Source: Melampsora larici-populina 98AG31 (Eukaryota > Basidiomycota > Pucciniomycetes > Pucciniales > Melampsoraceae). Taken from it: 59,871 nucleotides of DNA. Positions 32,206 to 43,920 of the stretch are shown in pieces. Location of the stretch: NCBI RefSeq assembly GCF_000204055.1, contig NW_006768813.1:493705-553575 (forward strand). Direction: 5' to 3'. The notes beneath the pieces were generated by a model. It was not told the origin of the DNA and ran no database searches. It was given only the letters and a program-made list of their open reading frames with translations. The stretch's first letter is position 1. The number at the start of each line of letters is the position of its first letter. A program made the translations under genes and the position numbers.

Positions 32206-34299
32206 ATGGCACTTACCCGTCAGAAAAACAAGCAGGCTTCAAATACCCCACCCACCAGACGCATCAATTGTGGCAGGCAAAGGGTCCCCACAAGTACGTC
32301 CTTTGTTATTTCAGCCTTGTACTGTACACTCGTTGATTATTGCTGGTATTATCATTCATGATGCTGCATTTCCTAATCCTTGCCAGCGGAAGATTCTGAT
32401 ACCCAGTCATCACCTTTGCCAGGTCAGTATGTTTTACCTCTCTTCTCACCTCACATAATTGCCGCGCACCTGACACCACCACCAACCTTGTATTTAGATG
32501 AAAGTGAAGATGAAGAATTTCCTGCTGCACCGGAAGACTCTGCCTCGGAACCTGGAGAAGGTACATCCTTTCGCATTTCTTATTTTTTTGTATTATATAC
32601 TTCGCCCTACGCACCACCTTTGTTAATTTGCATGAAGAAAAAGATGCGGCCCCAGGACCAGTCCCCAAGAAGCGAAAGAAAAGAACCAAAAAAATTGTGA
32701 ACCCTGAGCTACCACATCAGGGAGACCTCCCTCGACCCAACATCCCTGCAGAAGGTCTAGATAGTAACAGAATTCCACTCCCAGAGGAACCTACGACCAG
32801 ACCCACCTTGGACAACTATCAACATCTCGCTGAAACGTGGAGTGTTATCAAGCTTGAACACTACCTCAAGTGTACTAAGGCTCTGGGCAACAGCAGGATT
32901 CCTCCTACAATCCTGACCCAAGCCAGAGCCCTGGAGGAAGAGCTCGCCACTTGCTTGAAGGTCTTGAGCCTTGCCGGCGGGGTGTCGTATGACACACTTA
33001 AATATGGAGTGTTCAGTGACAACTCTGCTTTGATTTCCCTTCTGTCAAATGATCATTGACCAACCATTTTCATTCTACAGTCATTGCAACATTTGCCAAG
33101 ACAAAGTCAAGTCTTACAATCTATTTTGCAAATTCAGCCTGGCCGCAACTGTTGACAACATCAGTAAGTCCAAGTTTCACTCATCATTTGATTCCTCTGA
33201 GCTGAGTTCAAATCACTCTTGCAATCCCACAGTGCCTCAACCAGCTTCGCAAACACGCAAGGAAGAACAAACCCAGTCAAACGAGAAAAAACCAATTGCC
33301 TCTTACAACGACAAGGTTTGTGCGGCCTGGCAAGCGCTTAAGGAAACGCCGGATTTGGAAGTCTTTGAAAAAAAGTTGTTCAATCGGATTGCTCTGGTCA
33401 TTTTGAATGATCCAGTAAACCTTTTACCCCACGAACAGCTATCCATTGAGGAAGAGGAATATCGTCCGGCATTTGAACGCCTAGTCAACGTTCAAAAGGT
33501 AAAACAGCATCTTGCACTTAGTTGGCAGATTTCTCAAACCGCGAAGTACCAACAGAAGGGCATCAGTCAAGTTGAATCTATACACACTTCAGTTGGTACA
33601 CCTATATCTCTATTTTATAATGAGACCTTTACTGACGTCCTCATCATTGTTATCACCCTTTTCCCACTCCAGCTTCAGCTAGCCCACAAGTCGTACGGTG
33701 TCCACTACCACCTCATGGCCGCGTCTTGGAATCCAACCACCACCAATCATTTCGCCGGATGGAGGAAGGAGTTCAGCTCCGATCCAGTTTACCTCAGCAC
33801 ATTCTCTTTTGGAAATCACCTCCTCAAAAGATTTGACCGGTTTGTTACCAGTCAAGACACCTCTCAATCGAAGGCCAAAACCCCTGGTGTGACTCCAAAC
33901 AATCAGCTACGCAAGGACTTCACATCGCGGCTAAACGAGCTTGTCCGTGAGTACCTCACGGACAACATCTTTCTCACGCTCACACCTAGTTAACAGTTTA
34001 TCCTACTTTGCGGATCAGTGGACCATTTGAAGCACCTCTCACCGCAATCAAAGAAACCGAGATCACATATTCATCCCAAAAAACCAAAGTGCAACATGGT
34101 TTTACGAACAACCGAGTTTCCTGGTGGGATTTGCCTGGCAGTACATCAGACACCCAATTCCAAAGTTACCGCCAAGATGCTGAAAGCCGGCCCTGCCGCT
34201 GTCATGAATGACAAGGCTTTGATGGCAATTTGGAACAAAGACATCCTGGCTAGACGTTACAAAGTCATCAGGGTGCCTGCCGAGACTGAAACCTCGTGA
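32206..34299 (+). CDS. Intron-rich hypothetical protein with acidic N-terminus and nuclear localisation signal
   Basis: Predicted start MALTRQKNKQASNTPPTRR at 32206, donor GTACGT near 32292. Short exons follow at about 32383 (EDSDTQSSPLP) and 32499 (DESEDEEFPAAPEDS), then 32639 onward with KKRKKRTKKIV (likely nuclear signal) and LDNYQHLAETWSVIKLEHYL. Later exons carry KVCAAWQALKETPDLEVFEK, YGVHYHLMAASWNPTTTNHF and, probably, a last exon ending at 34299 (KVTAKMLKAGPAAVMNDKAL). Several exons keep phase, so this is likely a real gene. Family unknown; nuclear location is inferred. Exon borders after 33000 are uncertain and a small frame problem exists before the last exon. Confidence 0.5.
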
Positions 34300-34625
34300 G
34301 GCAACTGGCGTCGTCAATATTCCAACACCCAAACTTCAATTTCGGCCGCTTGATTCCCTTCTGGTTCAATTGTTGTTGTCTCTTCTTCCCGCTCAATCTG
34401 GGATATTATCTTCTCCCATAACCCTTTGCTTTTGTTTTGCAAAGGGTTGAAAATACTCTAATAGTATACAGTGTGACCCTAATGTTTGTTGAAATTTCAT
34501 CTCCATCGTCCTTGATGTCAGTAGCCCATGTGCCAACATATATAGATCAGAAGCGGTATACGTTTAACCAGGCGCGCCTAAGTGTCACCGACAGAGATGT
34601 CACGACCTGACTTACATGTAACTGT
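34300..34625. other. Intergenic, no gene seen
   Basis: 3' flank of the preceding gene. No coding or structural feature was recognised. Confidence 0.4.
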
Positions 34626-34735
34626 TTGGTACATAGGTTTCATGATTGTTTTCATATACCTATGTACCGGTAGGATGATACATAGGTTTATGGAACCTAT
34701 TTACCGGTACATTCACATTATTGTACCGGTACCTC
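34626..34735. repeat. Cluster of ACCGGT palindromes and an 11-bp-stem hairpin
   Basis: GGTACATAGGT and ACCTATGTACC form a hairpin. TACCGGTA recurs about three times with CATAGGTTTATGG-type linkers. It looks like a small inverted-repeat cluster of unknown role. Confidence 0.55.
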
Positions 34736-35927
34736 GCGTGGCCAGCTACTCCCAATACCGCACCCCATTGAACCTCATTCCCACCAAGCCTACCCAGATA
34801 ATTTGTAGCATCAGGTCACGCCATTAACTTTTCCACCGTTCTCATCCACACCTTGCCAATCACGCCAAAATTCATGAACCATGTTTGCAGCCTGCGAACA
34901 TGGACTTCGAAGGGGCCCTTTTCACACTCTATGGTTTGTTGATTGTCTTACCCAATCTTCTCATGTGATCCCTCTTGCACCAGGAATCTTCACTTATAGC
35001 CGGTTCTATGAGCTTGATTCCTGTGTATGCATGCGATCAAGACATCCGGATGTGCTCCTGATTGCATGAAGCAAGAGAATCACATGACGTTAAGATCTTA
35101 TGCTGACAATTTCTTTTTTTTTCTTTGTTTCATACCCACCGAACCTGGCCGTCCAAACTCAAGCCTGACAAGCACCCTTCACCGAATGAAGCAGCATACA
35201 CATCGGATCTAACCGACCTTGAGAATGTAGAACACCCACGACCCACGATGGTCAGGTAAGCGGAGTAGAATTAAATGCTACAGTCAGACACGAAACTGAT
35301 CCTAGTACACTTCCCAGCATGCAGGTATGGCTGAACAGACTTTGTTGGATCAACTACAAGTACCTATAACACCTGGCTGAACCACAACCAATTTTGCATC
35401 ATCATGTATGCAAAATTGATGTCACCCTGAATTGTAGCCATCTGCAAAGACCTACAGCCCCTCCAAATTTGCAGTTGAATGCTTTTGTGTGGCAATCTTT
35501 GAGTACAGAACCCATTGCTTCAATGGTTTTCACCAGTGTTATCACTGTGGCCGGTTTGGCCATCAAGAGATGGCCAATTCTGTATGTTTTCATTCTCTGT
35601 CCTAACTCCGTTGTTCTCTGTCCTAACTCAATTTTTGTATGTACTAGAGAACATGCGGGCATGCCCACAACATGGGAACCCTTTATTTGTCCAATTGTTC
35701 CAGATTAGCACACTGTAACTTAAACCACTTTAAAAATTGAATACAACCCATACATATTACTAAACCCATCCTTGCAAGGCATTCAACCGGCCACCTTAAA
35801 TCTGGTATGGGCCAAAATGGGAAATTACATGTATCACCATTGTTTGAACAATATATGGTCAGGTTTGTTTTGTCACCATGATAGTATATAGGAGTAAAAA
35901 CTTATGCTCCAGAATTCCTATCTCTGA
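34736..35927. other. No gene recognised
   Basis: Contains stretches that could be relic exons on the plus strand (34881-35069, and about 35150-35262 with LKPDKHPSPNEAAYTSDLTD) but no family motif and no consistent splicing. Ends at the TGA target copy of the MITE. Confidence 0.35.
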
Positions 35928-37044
35928 CACTGCGCCAAATTGCAAATTTACCGTGGAGTTTAGAAAATTGAGTAGACATAGAAAATTATAGAGAATCTGG
36001 CCAGGGTCAGAAAAATATGGAAAAATAATGGTAGGGCTCTTTGATGCCTTCCAATTGTCTGTCATATTTTTTCATATTTTTATAACCACAATGCATATAA
36101 CATTACACAAAATATAATATCTTCTGGGCAAAAAATATAAAAACCAACACACAAAGATATTGAGCAGTCTGGGAGAGAGACAGAAATACACAAAAATATG
36201 CATATTGTTCCTATAGTTGAGAGCTTTGATTTGCATATTTTTTGTATTTTTAGTGTCAAAACTGTTGATTGTACTAACAAAAAAACCTTCAAGATTCTCA
36301 GATTACAATCTGTAACAGATATTGGAGGGCATAAGTTGAATTCTACAATCCCTTATATCTTTTGCAATTCTGGATCAAAAAACTTGATAATTAGTTCATT
36401 AAGAAGCCATGGAAAGCATTGGAGTGTTATGTTAACGCATCAAATCTGTAGCTCCACTGCAAAAAAAGTTATTTGTCTTTGAAACAATTTCCTATATAGC
36501 CACATAGATATGCTTTGGACTTAGACACATATTTGCTGTCTCAATGAAAGATATAGTCACAGAGTTTGGCTTTCCAATGAACTAAAAATCAAGTGGTTTG
36601 ACCAAGAATTGACCAAGATATAAGGGATTGTTGAACTCAACTTATGCCCTCCAATATCTGTTACAGGCCGTAATCTGACAATCCTGGAGGTTTTTTGTTA
36701 GTACAATCAACACTTTTCACACTGAAGATACAAAAATACGCAAATCAAAGCTCTCAACCATAGGAACAATATGCATATTTTTGTGTATTTTTGTCTCTCT
36801 CCCAGACTGCTCAATATCTTTGTGCGTTGGGTTTTATATTTTCTGCCCAGAAGATATTATATTTTGTGTAGTGTTATATGCATTGTGGTTATAAAAATAT
36901 GAAAAAATACGGCAGACAACCGGAATGCATCAAAGGGCCCTTCCATTTTTTTCATATTTTTCTGACCCTTGCCAGCTTCTCTATAATTTTCTAAGTCAAC
37001 TCAATTTTCTAAACTCCACGGTAAATTTGCAATTTGGCGTAGTG
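35928..37044. mobile_element. CACTA-type MITE with ~430-bp terminal inverted repeats
   Basis: Starts CACTGCGCCAAATTGC and ends with the complement of CACTACGCCAAATTGC. Inverted arms 35928-36361 and 36613-37044 match closely along their length around a 250-bp centre. Flanked on both sides by TGA (35925-35927 and 37045-37047), the 3-bp duplication typical of CACTA transposons. No coding capacity, so it must have moved with a transposase supplied elsewhere. Confidence 0.85.
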
Positions 37045-37047
37045 TGA

Positions 37048-37400
37048 GGTCAACCCTGTGGTTGAATCCATTCTTTCAACAACAATTTGAATTATCTTGA
37101 TTAGAATTTTTACCATTGTAGAAATTCACCTGTGCCTACCCGACACTTCGGACACTAGCCGAAGGAAAATGTATCATTCTCATCGGTGATAAGCCGAAGA
37201 CCTCCCTTTCGACACGCTGACGCGCCTGCCGCGTCGGCGGCTGAAGAAAATTTTCAACTTTAACACCCTCAGGAACACCAAAACACTGCTCTAACACCTC
37301 TTCTGCACCATATTCACAAAGAAAAAAACATTGATTTAGCTGAATAAAGGACATATAAACGTCTTATAACCCATCAAATACCTGTAACTCCATCCCTGTG
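37048..37400. other. No gene recognised
   Basis: A 72-codon minus-strand ORF (37354-37136) crosses a short GC-richer stretch. It has no motif and no supported splice sites. Confidence 0.35.
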
Positions 37401-38330
37401 TGACTTGAGATTATCATGTGGGACATAAGCTCCCTCATGTGGAACGTGATATGTGGTAAATTGGATCCCCCATGTGGGACATGTAGTTCCTCATGTGGGA
37501 TTAGCGTTCCACCTTAGTCTTTGTGAGACGTAAGATTACATATGTGGGAAATTAGATATCTCATGTGGGACATATAGTCCCTCATGTGGGATAGCATCCC
37601 ACATTAGATGTGAGATTACACATGTGGGAAATTGGATATCCCATGTGGGACACATAGTCCCTCATGTGGGATTGGCGTCCCACATTAGTGATTGTGAGAT
37701 GTCAGATCACATATGTGGAAAATTGGATATCCCATGTGGGACATATAGTCCCTCATGTGGGATTGGCGTCCCACATTAGTGATTGTGAGCTGTGAGATTA
37801 CACATGTGGGAAATTGGATATCCCATGTGGGACATAGAGTTCCCCATGTGGGATTGGCGTCCCACATTAGTGAATGTGAGATGTGAGATTACATATGTGG
37901 GAAATTGGATATCCCATGTGGGACATATAGTCCCTCATGTGGGATTGGCGTCCCACATTAGTGATTCAACGTTACACATGGGCGGCTTTGGATTTCTATC
38001 ATTCATGTGGGACATATAGTCCCTCATGTGACACCCAGGATCCCACATGTGGAACATACGATCCCACATGTGGAACTTAAGATCCCACCTGTGGAACACA
38101 TGATCCCACAAGTGGGACACAAGAACTGAATAGTCATTGAAGTTTGCCTCCCTCTTGGATTAATGTGTGACAGAGATCCCACATGTGGGAATTCAACTCC
38201 CACATGAAGAAATGGTACCATCAATCCCACATATGTAGGTTCGAATTCCACATGTGGGAACACTCAAATCCCACATATGTAGATATAATCACACATGTGG
38301 GACTAGTTCGTATCTCCTATGTGTCATTTA
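37401..38330. repeat. Palindrome array upstream of FAR1-OTU copy 2
   Basis: From about 37500 to 37970 a minisatellite of about 91 bp repeats roughly five to six times (CCCACATTAG at 37598, 37679, 37770, 37861 and 37952). Each unit carries several CATGTGGGA words. From 38030 to 38310, shorter units with ATCCCACATGTGGAA and CCCACATGTGGG palindromes follow. ORFs here are repeat artefacts. The array stops about 200 bases before the gene's ATG. Confidence 0.85.
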
Positions 38331-38503
38331 CATCACCCCTAAGTATATATGTACTTATGTATGTACTTAAGTAACCACCCACAGCTTCGCCAGGGACCGA
38401 ATGAGTGAAAGACTTGAAAAATCTTTCCCATCGATCCCACAACATCAAGAATCCCTCTCACCTTCAATCACACAACATCTCTAGGAAAAATATTGAATTT
38501 TCG

Positions 38504-40784
38504 ATGGACTCTTCCACTTCAACCACCAAGGATACTTCCCCCCCCTCTGTTCCCACGACCACCGCAACAACTACCACAACAACTGCCACCCTCTCTACCG
38601 GCGAGACTTCGCTTGCAACCACCACCAACCCACCTACTGAACCGGCCCAAACCACGAGTCTAACATCTACCGAGGACGCAGGACCCCCTACCTCTACCAA
38701 GCAGCAAGATGCCACTATCACCTCCTCGGAGCCGAAAACGTACACCAAGATACCACCTCCACCTAGAGAGGGTACCTTCAAGACCGTCGATGATGTAGAA
38801 GCCCACCTCACCGCCCATGCCCGTGCTAACCAATACGAAATCACGAATCTAGACGTGCGGAAAAACCTATTCTCGACTTGGAAATGTGCTCTTGGACCGA
38901 ATTGCAAGCAGACCCGGGCTAAGAAAGCAGCTGAAGCACAGGGAAAAACGCTTGATATTCCCACATGCCCATTTGCGATGACTGCGAAACAAGATCCGGT
39001 TACCGATACTTGGTACATCAAGATTGAGGATAACAAACACAATCATGGGCCAATACTCGACCTGAAGATAGATCATGATGCGCCCTTGGTGAAGCCTAAG
39101 AAACGGAAACGAGGAGAAAATGAATTGAAGGCCAATTCAAATTCAATTCATACCTCGAATGACATCAAGATAGCTGCCTCAAAGACTGATACAACCGTAT
39201 CAGCCCCAAAGGAACCGAATGAAGCATTATCTCCACCTAAAACGCTCTCTGCAATACCTCAGCGATATCATGCCTTGATCACGCATTTGCAAGAACTTGA
39301 CCAAGCTACCGAGCAACGTCTACTCGCAGTCTTTGTAAGGGATTGTCAACTAGCTAAAAATCTAACTGAGCCAGTCATCAACAAAGTACGTCATTTTTTT
39401 TTCTTTGATATAAGTTACCAATCATTTTTTTTTTTTTCATTCTTCAATAGCAATCGACCACCACCACCGCTGGACGATCCCATTCTCGATCAGTAGAAAC
39501 TGATCAAGAACCCCAATTACACGAACAAACAAAAGACAAGGAAGAACGAAAAAATGAAGAGGAAGAAAATGCGACCATCGATGATAACGACTCCGATGAT
39601 ATCCCTACCACTCTCTTAATTGAAAAGCATACTCCAGCAAAAACTACTGACACTCAGACCAAGAATTCAAAAAAAACAACTAGTGAAGAAGCGCCTTTAG
39701 AGAAAGCTATAGGTACTGAGACCAACAAAACAAGGCCACCAACCCGCAAATCCACTCGAGTGAATTCACATTCAGATATTGTAAGCCTATCATTACCCTC
39801 CAATATTATATTTATCATCTACTGATTTGTATTCTATGATATTCTTATCATATTCATCATCCTACATAGATTGAACCAGCTAAGAAGAAATCTAAGAAAA
39901 ATACAAAAAGCGTAAGTCCATCAAAAAGTGTAAGTACATCTGCAGGTAAACTGTGACATGACCCTAACGCCTAATAAGCAGCATTCCATTTCTACTCCTC
40001 CGCATACAGGAACAAGCACCCCCAACGAGACCGATTCCTGAATAACGAGAACCCAGAAGTCTTAACAGAAGTCTTAAAAGTATGCTACATTTCCCGATAA
40101 TTTTGATTGATCTATGCACCCAACTAACAAATATATTAGCGATGGGATTTTGTTAAAACTCTCCCAAATATCATTTATCCCTTTATAAAGCTTGCCACGA
40201 ATGTCCCCGCGAAGGGACTCTGTACCTTCGCAGCAGTCGCAGTATCTCTTGGAAGAACGGCAGAAGAAGCAATGGAGGTTCGAGACGAGCTTGCGAAAGA
40301 AGTTAGAAAAAATTATGATTGGTATAAAAAAAATCTACCGAAACTTAGCTCAAGTCGAATTAGTGTGAAAAAGATGCTCACCATCCTAGAACATCCGGAT
40401 GATTGGGCACCACAATCCTTATGGTATCCACTACCAGGTGGTAGCTGTGTGATCGCAAATACTTACAATAGACCCGTTATCTTCTATTCCAACGTGGCAA
40501 CAGCCTGCCAAACCACCCCACCCCTTCTATTGGCTCCTGGTCTAAAAGCAAAACCAATCATACTTGGTATCATCGATAGTTGTCATTGTATATCCCTCGA
40601 ACTTTCCTTCTTACCAAACCTACCTATCCCTCACTTCAATCCTGACTGGAAGAGGTTGAGAAGTGCACTCGCCGAAGAGTGGGAATCTTATTATGTTGAA
40701 AACATCCAGGTTTTCAAAGAATGGCGAAATCAATGCAACTCAATTGTAGGATCTAATTGTGAATGGGTAGAGGAAGTTTTGTAA
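38504..40784 (+). CDS. FAR1-type zinc DNA-binding plus OTU-like cysteine protease protein (copy 2)
   Basis: Exons 38504-39385, 39451-39780, 39870 to about 39911, about 40017-40079 and 40140-40784. The start MDSSTSTTKDTSPPS was chosen because the upstream in-frame codons fall in leader sequence. After a Thr-rich N-terminus, residues about 95-185 form the FAR1-like zinc domain (KCALGPNC, CPFAM, KHNHGP). A conserved helix (RLLAVFVRDCQLAKNL) and a charged, lysine-rich middle (KKKSKKNTKS) follow. The C-terminal OTU-like domain keeps Cys (KGLCTFAAVAVSLGR), the ANTYNRPVIFY strand and His (DSCHCISLEL). It is collinear with copy 1, including the intron before RWDFVKTLPNI. Likely role, inferred: DNA-bound deubiquitinase-like or MULE-derived protein. 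Palindrome arrays flank both sides. Confidence 0.75.
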
Positions 40785-40960
40785 TTCAAAAGTTGTAAAA
40801 GTTGTTTTCAAAAGTCATATATTCAAATGCTCTTCTTTCCTTATTTTTCAATTATTATTCTAATATCTATTTAATCTAATATCTTTTTGGAATTTGATCA
40901 AAATATTGAAAAGTGGAAAAATGTGGTCCCAAATGTAAGATTTACCATATATGTAATCAC
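40785..40960. other. 3' flank of FAR1-OTU copy 2
   Basis: AT-rich, presumably containing the polyadenylation site. No other feature. Confidence 0.4.
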
Positions 40961-41540
40961 GGTTCCCACATGTGTGATCAAGGTTCCCACATGTGTGATC
41001 AGGGTTCCCACATGTGGAATCAAGATTCTCACATGTGTGATCAAGGTTCCCACATGTGTGATCAGGGTTCCCACATGTGGAATCAAGATTCCCACATGTG
41101 TGATCAGGGTTCCCACATGTGGAATCATGGTTCCCACATGTGTAATCAAAATTCCCACATGTGTGATCACAATTCCCACATGTGTGATCAAGATTCTCAC
41201 ATGTGTGATCGGGATTTCCACATGTGTGATCAGGTTTCCCACATGTGGAAACAAGGTTCCCACATGTGGAAATCCTGATCACACATGTGGGAACCTTCAT
41301 TCCCACATGTGTGTGGGATCCCAATTCCCACATGTGAGATCCCAATTCCCTCATGAGGGAATTGGGTTCCCTCATGTTGGATCCTATTTCCCTCATGTGG
41401 GATCACATTTCCCTCATGAGGGATCCCATTTCCCTCGTGTGGACACATTCTCCACACGTGTGATCATGATTCTCAAATGTGGGATCCTGATTCCCACATG
41501 TGAAATCATGATTCCCACATGTGGGCAATGTGATTAAGGT
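40961..41540. repeat. 21-bp-period palindrome array
   Basis: GGTTCCCACATG or close variants start at 40961, 40982, 41003, 41024, 41045 and 41066, an exact 21-base period held for about 15 units. Each unit has a CACATGTG palindrome core (CCCACATGTGG or CACATGTGTG). From 41280 the units become CCCTCATGAGGG and ACACGTGTG variants. ORFs open in several frames on both strands because 21 is a multiple of 3; they are not genes. Confidence 0.9.
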
Positions 41541-41760
41541 GAGATTACATTTCACACCTGTGGCATTGCATCACTTTCATTAATGTCTTAATATTAATCA
41601 AATTAAAGCTTTCAAGCTATAAAGCTGTCACAGCCACTTATGCCATATAGATGAGATCCTACATTTGGGACTAATTTGGTCATATGTGTAATTACTTCTC
41701 AATTACACTTTTCACATGTGTGATCAAGATCACTTATTCCACGTCAGAAATGTGGATCAT
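41541..41760. other. Spacer within the palindrome-rich block
   Basis: AT-rich with only isolated CATGTG words. No gene. Confidence 0.4.
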
Positions 41761-42330
41761 TTGCGGGATTATATGTCCCACTTGTGGGATCACTGATTCC
41801 ACATGTGGGACTCCACCTTAAACAGATTCCACATGTGGGATTACCTGGAATTAGAAGTCCAACATTTGTGATTCCACCTCTCAGATGTGGGATCATTCAT
41901 TCCAGATGTGTGATTACACATCTCACATTTGCCACATGTGCTCCCACATGTCCCACATGTGGGATCATATCTCACACACTGTGGGATTAAATGTGTCACA
42001 CATGTGGAACATGTGGGACTTGTGATTACACATCTCATATGTGATCCCACATGTCCCACATGTGGAATCATATGTCACACACTGTGGGATCAAATGTGTC
42101 CCACATGTGGAACATGTGGGACTCCATCTTAAATATGTGGGATTACCTGGAATTACAAGTCCAACATTTGTGATTCCACGTCCCACATGTGGGATTCCAC
42201 GTCCCACATGTGGGATCACATGTCCCACATGTGGGATCACATGTGGGATCTTCTGTCACACTCTGTGGGATCAAATGTGTCACACATTTGGAACATGTGG
42301 TAGTGATGGAACCACTTTTCAATCCTTTTC
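41761..42330. repeat. Second block of CCCACATGTGGG repeats with higher-order units
   Basis: Dense CCCACATGTGGG, CACACTGTGGG and CACACATGTGG words. Larger copies are visible: GATTACCTGGAATTAGAAGT at 41840 recurs at 42141, about 300 bases apart. A roughly 105-bp unit with CACACACTGTGGGAT also repeats. No gene. Confidence 0.85.
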
Positions 42331-42430
42331 CTAAATTTCAAAATTTCAAATGAATAGGATCTCACATAAACATAAAAATATACAAAAGGTGTTGGCAATC
42401 ATATAATTGATCCATTGTATGTCAAGGAAG

Positions 42431-43905
42431 TCAAACTAGTGATTGCTTTGCATTTCTAGCTTCTTTTTTCTTCTCCTTTTCTTTATTCTTTAGCTCCTTC
42501 TTCTCAACTATCTTCTTCTCCTTGTAGCTCGCCATTTCCTCATATGTTTTTACCCTCTCTTTACAATACTGCTTCCATTGTAGATCACTTATACCCTTCT
42601 TCTTATCACCTAATAGTTTAATACGATTAACTAATGATTGGGATATCTGACAAGAGGATCCATATAAAGTTACCCCACATTTTTGGTGAGGAATTACCTC
42701 TCCTTTTCCATCGTAAGCTACTGACAAGGTAGTGTAATGATTAATCTAAAAACCCAAATATTAAACTTATATAAGTAATCTTTATGAAGATCATGTTCAA
42801 ATTGGTCATTAAACTTGCTGTGGAATCCCATAATACATCGTATACTCCATTACATACATCCAAAGCTATCTCAACACCAAATTCATCAACTCGAAAATTA
42901 GCACCTCTCACCTCACCTAGCTTAACACCCTCTTTTTTACCTACTATCGTACCCTTCTCCTTATCATATGGCATTCCAGACTTCATTACAATTAGTCCCC
43001 ACATCCCAAAGGCATACCTAGTATGATCTTTATCTGTATGTGGACGATTATGAAATCCTAAACATGTCACCACCAAGTTTGAAGCGAAAACTAGTCCATT
43101 TTGAGTACCTTGCCATAAAAGATCATGAAACCCAGGTACCGAGGCCCCAAAGGCTAGAGCAAGATTGGTTTTAAATACGAAAAGGGATAATAATGAGAAT
43201 CTTCCCGCCCAGAAATCACGAATTTGATGAAATTCAATCATTCTTTCTTGATCAGTTTGAATACGTGCCGGATTTGCAGATGTAAATGCATTGAAAGAGT
43301 AAGGTCCTAAAGAGATGAATTGCTAGCATAAGAAAAGCTGTCATTTAATATATGACCTTTTAAGATACTGACCTAGCGATTTATCCTTATCACAACCTCC
43401 TCGCCAGCCAGCACATCCCATCCAGCCATCCAGTGGTTCGCCATCTGATTCTTCACACTTTTGGAGAGAACAATGAATCTTGCATTTGTTTCGTGCTCTT
43501 GCATGTTGGAAAGTTGTTGATATAGAATGACCATATTGAGCTCGAAGTTCTGGTGTCATGTCTTTGAAAGGAATACACTGAACAGCTAATACTATGGAGA
43601 GATCACGCTTATTAATAACCACCACTGTTCCATGAGTGATACTTATTCTTTCTCTTCCAGCTAGCTCAGGATGATCTTTTACACTATAACGAAAAATAAA
43701 TTTGGTATTGTAAACCTAAATCCTTAGTAAGCTGTGCCTTCAAAGCAGTCCTTTTTGCATGATGACGATAATAAGGTTTCCCAATCATCTTCTCCTTACG
43801 ATAGAGTTCTCTTGATTGATGATAGCTAGGTGAAGTCCTCGAATTGAAACATTTGACTTTATGACCTGCATCCTTTTTACGTTGATTACTTCTTGATCTA
43901 GTCAT
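42431..43905 (-). CDS. TET/JBP-like 2-oxoglutarate/Fe(II) dioxygenase
   Basis: Model on the minus strand: 43905-43716, 43675-43373, 43306-42815 and 42720-42431, about 424 residues, all phases agreeing. It starts MTRSRSNQRKKDAGH. Domain landmarks are LGPYSFNAFTSANPARIQTD, DFWAGRFSLLSLFVFKTN, the iron-binding H-x-D in GFHNRPHTDKDHTRYAFG, GANFRVDEFGVEIALDV, and YGSSCQISQSLVNRI near the end, then a lysine/glutamate tail. This matches the Tet-like family, multiplied in rusts and carried by KDZ transposons, which oxidises methylpyrimidines in DNA. In this model the exon start at 42720 skips NHYTTLS, where the second iron His is expected; including it needs a frame change. Activity is therefore uncertain. 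Confidence 0.8.
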
Positions 43906-43920
43906 AATGACGAAATACAA

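Noticed and set aside
37685..38380. Trp/Met/His-rich ORFs
   Set aside because: Same cause: translation of the CCCACATGTGGG array upstream of the FAR1-OTU gene.
40860..41540. Long overlapping ORFs on both strands (Thr-Cys-Val and His-Met-Trp rich proteins)
   Set aside because: They arise because a 21-bp repeat, a multiple of three, stays open in several frames. The proteins are translations of the palindrome array.
40961..42310. CRISPR-like array
   Set aside because: The units are tandem palindromes without unique spacers, and the context is eukaryotic.
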